DNA of 5,591 bases from contig CABSEJ010000195.1 of the NCBI GenBank assembly GCA_902476765.1, positions 1 through 5,591 of the forward strand. Direction: 5' to 3'. Shown one piece after another: positions 5,434-5,591 of this stretch (its first letter is position 1; each line of letters begins with the position of its first letter). Both the position numbers and the translations under genes were made by a program. Below the pieces are notes generated by a model. That model did not search any database. It was not told where the DNA came from and saw only the letters and a program-made list of their open reading frames with translations. Source of the stretch: an uncultured Blautia sp. GTDB lineage: Bacteria; Bacillota; Clostridia; Lachnospirales; Lachnospiraceae.

Positions 5434-5591
5434 TTAGAAAGTAAATTTATCAGCAAAATAAGCATCCAGCTCGTCAATCTTAATACGAACCTGCTCCATG
5501 GAATCACGGTCACGAACAGTTACCATACCATCTGTCTCGGAATCGAAATCGTAGGTTACGCAGAACGGAGTACCGATCTCGTCCTGTCTTC
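5434..5591 (-). CDS. glyQS: Glycyl-tRNA synthetase (homodimeric type), C-terminal fragment
   Basis: The last 51 codons and the TAA stop (5434-5436) are present; the 5' part lies beyond the right edge. The peptide contains RQDEIGTPFCVTYDF followed by VTVRDRDSMEQVRIKIDEL. This is the conserved end of the class II anticodon-binding domain (HGTP_anticodon) of alpha2 glycyl-tRNA synthetases, where DEIGTPFC and VRDRDSMEQ recur across bacteria, archaea and eukaryotes. The enzyme charges tRNA-Gly with glycine in the cytoplasm. The reading frame is clean to the stop, ending in a short DAYFADKFTF tail. In Firmicutes this gene is often controlled by a glycine T-box riboswitch in its leader, which would lie outside this window. 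A hairpin at 5320-5361 probably ends the transcript. Confidence 0.93.
   Translation of the reverse strand, partial: RQDEIGTPFCVTYDFDSETDGMVTVRDRDSMEQVRIKIDELDAYFADKFTF

Overview
The window looks like chromosomal DNA from an anaerobic, low-to-moderate G+C Firmicute, most likely a gut-type member of the Lachnospiraceae or Clostridia. This rests on strong AGGAGG-type ribosome binding sites, a clostridial-style phosphofructokinase N-terminus (GQSGGPTSV), a homodimeric-type glycyl-tRNA synthetase C-terminus, and a stand-alone intracellular-type GH78 rhamnosidase. The taxonomic call is an inference from protein style, not from a marker gene or database match.

Layout, left to right: (1) bases 1-55, the first 18 codons of a minus-strand 6-phosphofructokinase, with its RBS, a short leader with a 5' hairpin, and a good sigma-A-type promoter at 122-150; (2) about 180 bases of very AT-rich DNA with no convincing gene; (3) 330-2882, minus strand, a complete 850-residue alpha-L-rhamnosidase of family GH78 with no signal peptide; (4) 2883-3103, a divergent regulatory region holding a promoter for each flanking gene, a perfect 15-base palindrome over the rhamnosidase -35 region, and a direct repeat phased at 21 bases; (5) 3104-3982, plus strand, a LacX-type aldose 1-epimerase; (6) a long imperfect hairpin at 4062-4122 that can terminate both converging genes; (7) 4149-5273, minus strand, a multi-pass acyltransferase-3 family membrane protein; (8) a hairpin at 5320-5361; (9) 5434-5591, minus strand, the C-terminal 51 codons of glycyl-tRNA synthetase.

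Two housekeeping genes (phosphofructokinase and glycyl-tRNA synthetase) bracket an accessory block. The rhamnosidase and epimerase are divergently transcribed from one control region and can plausibly cooperate: the hydrolase frees a reducing sugar in the cytoplasm and the epimerase equilibrates its anomers. The acyltransferase is unrelated in function and visibly more AT-rich than its neighbours. No RNA gene, CRISPR array, insertion sequence or defence system was recognised, and nothing here clearly amounts to a new biological system. The most interesting signals are the regulatory structures in the divergent region and the ambiguous translation start of the acyltransferase.
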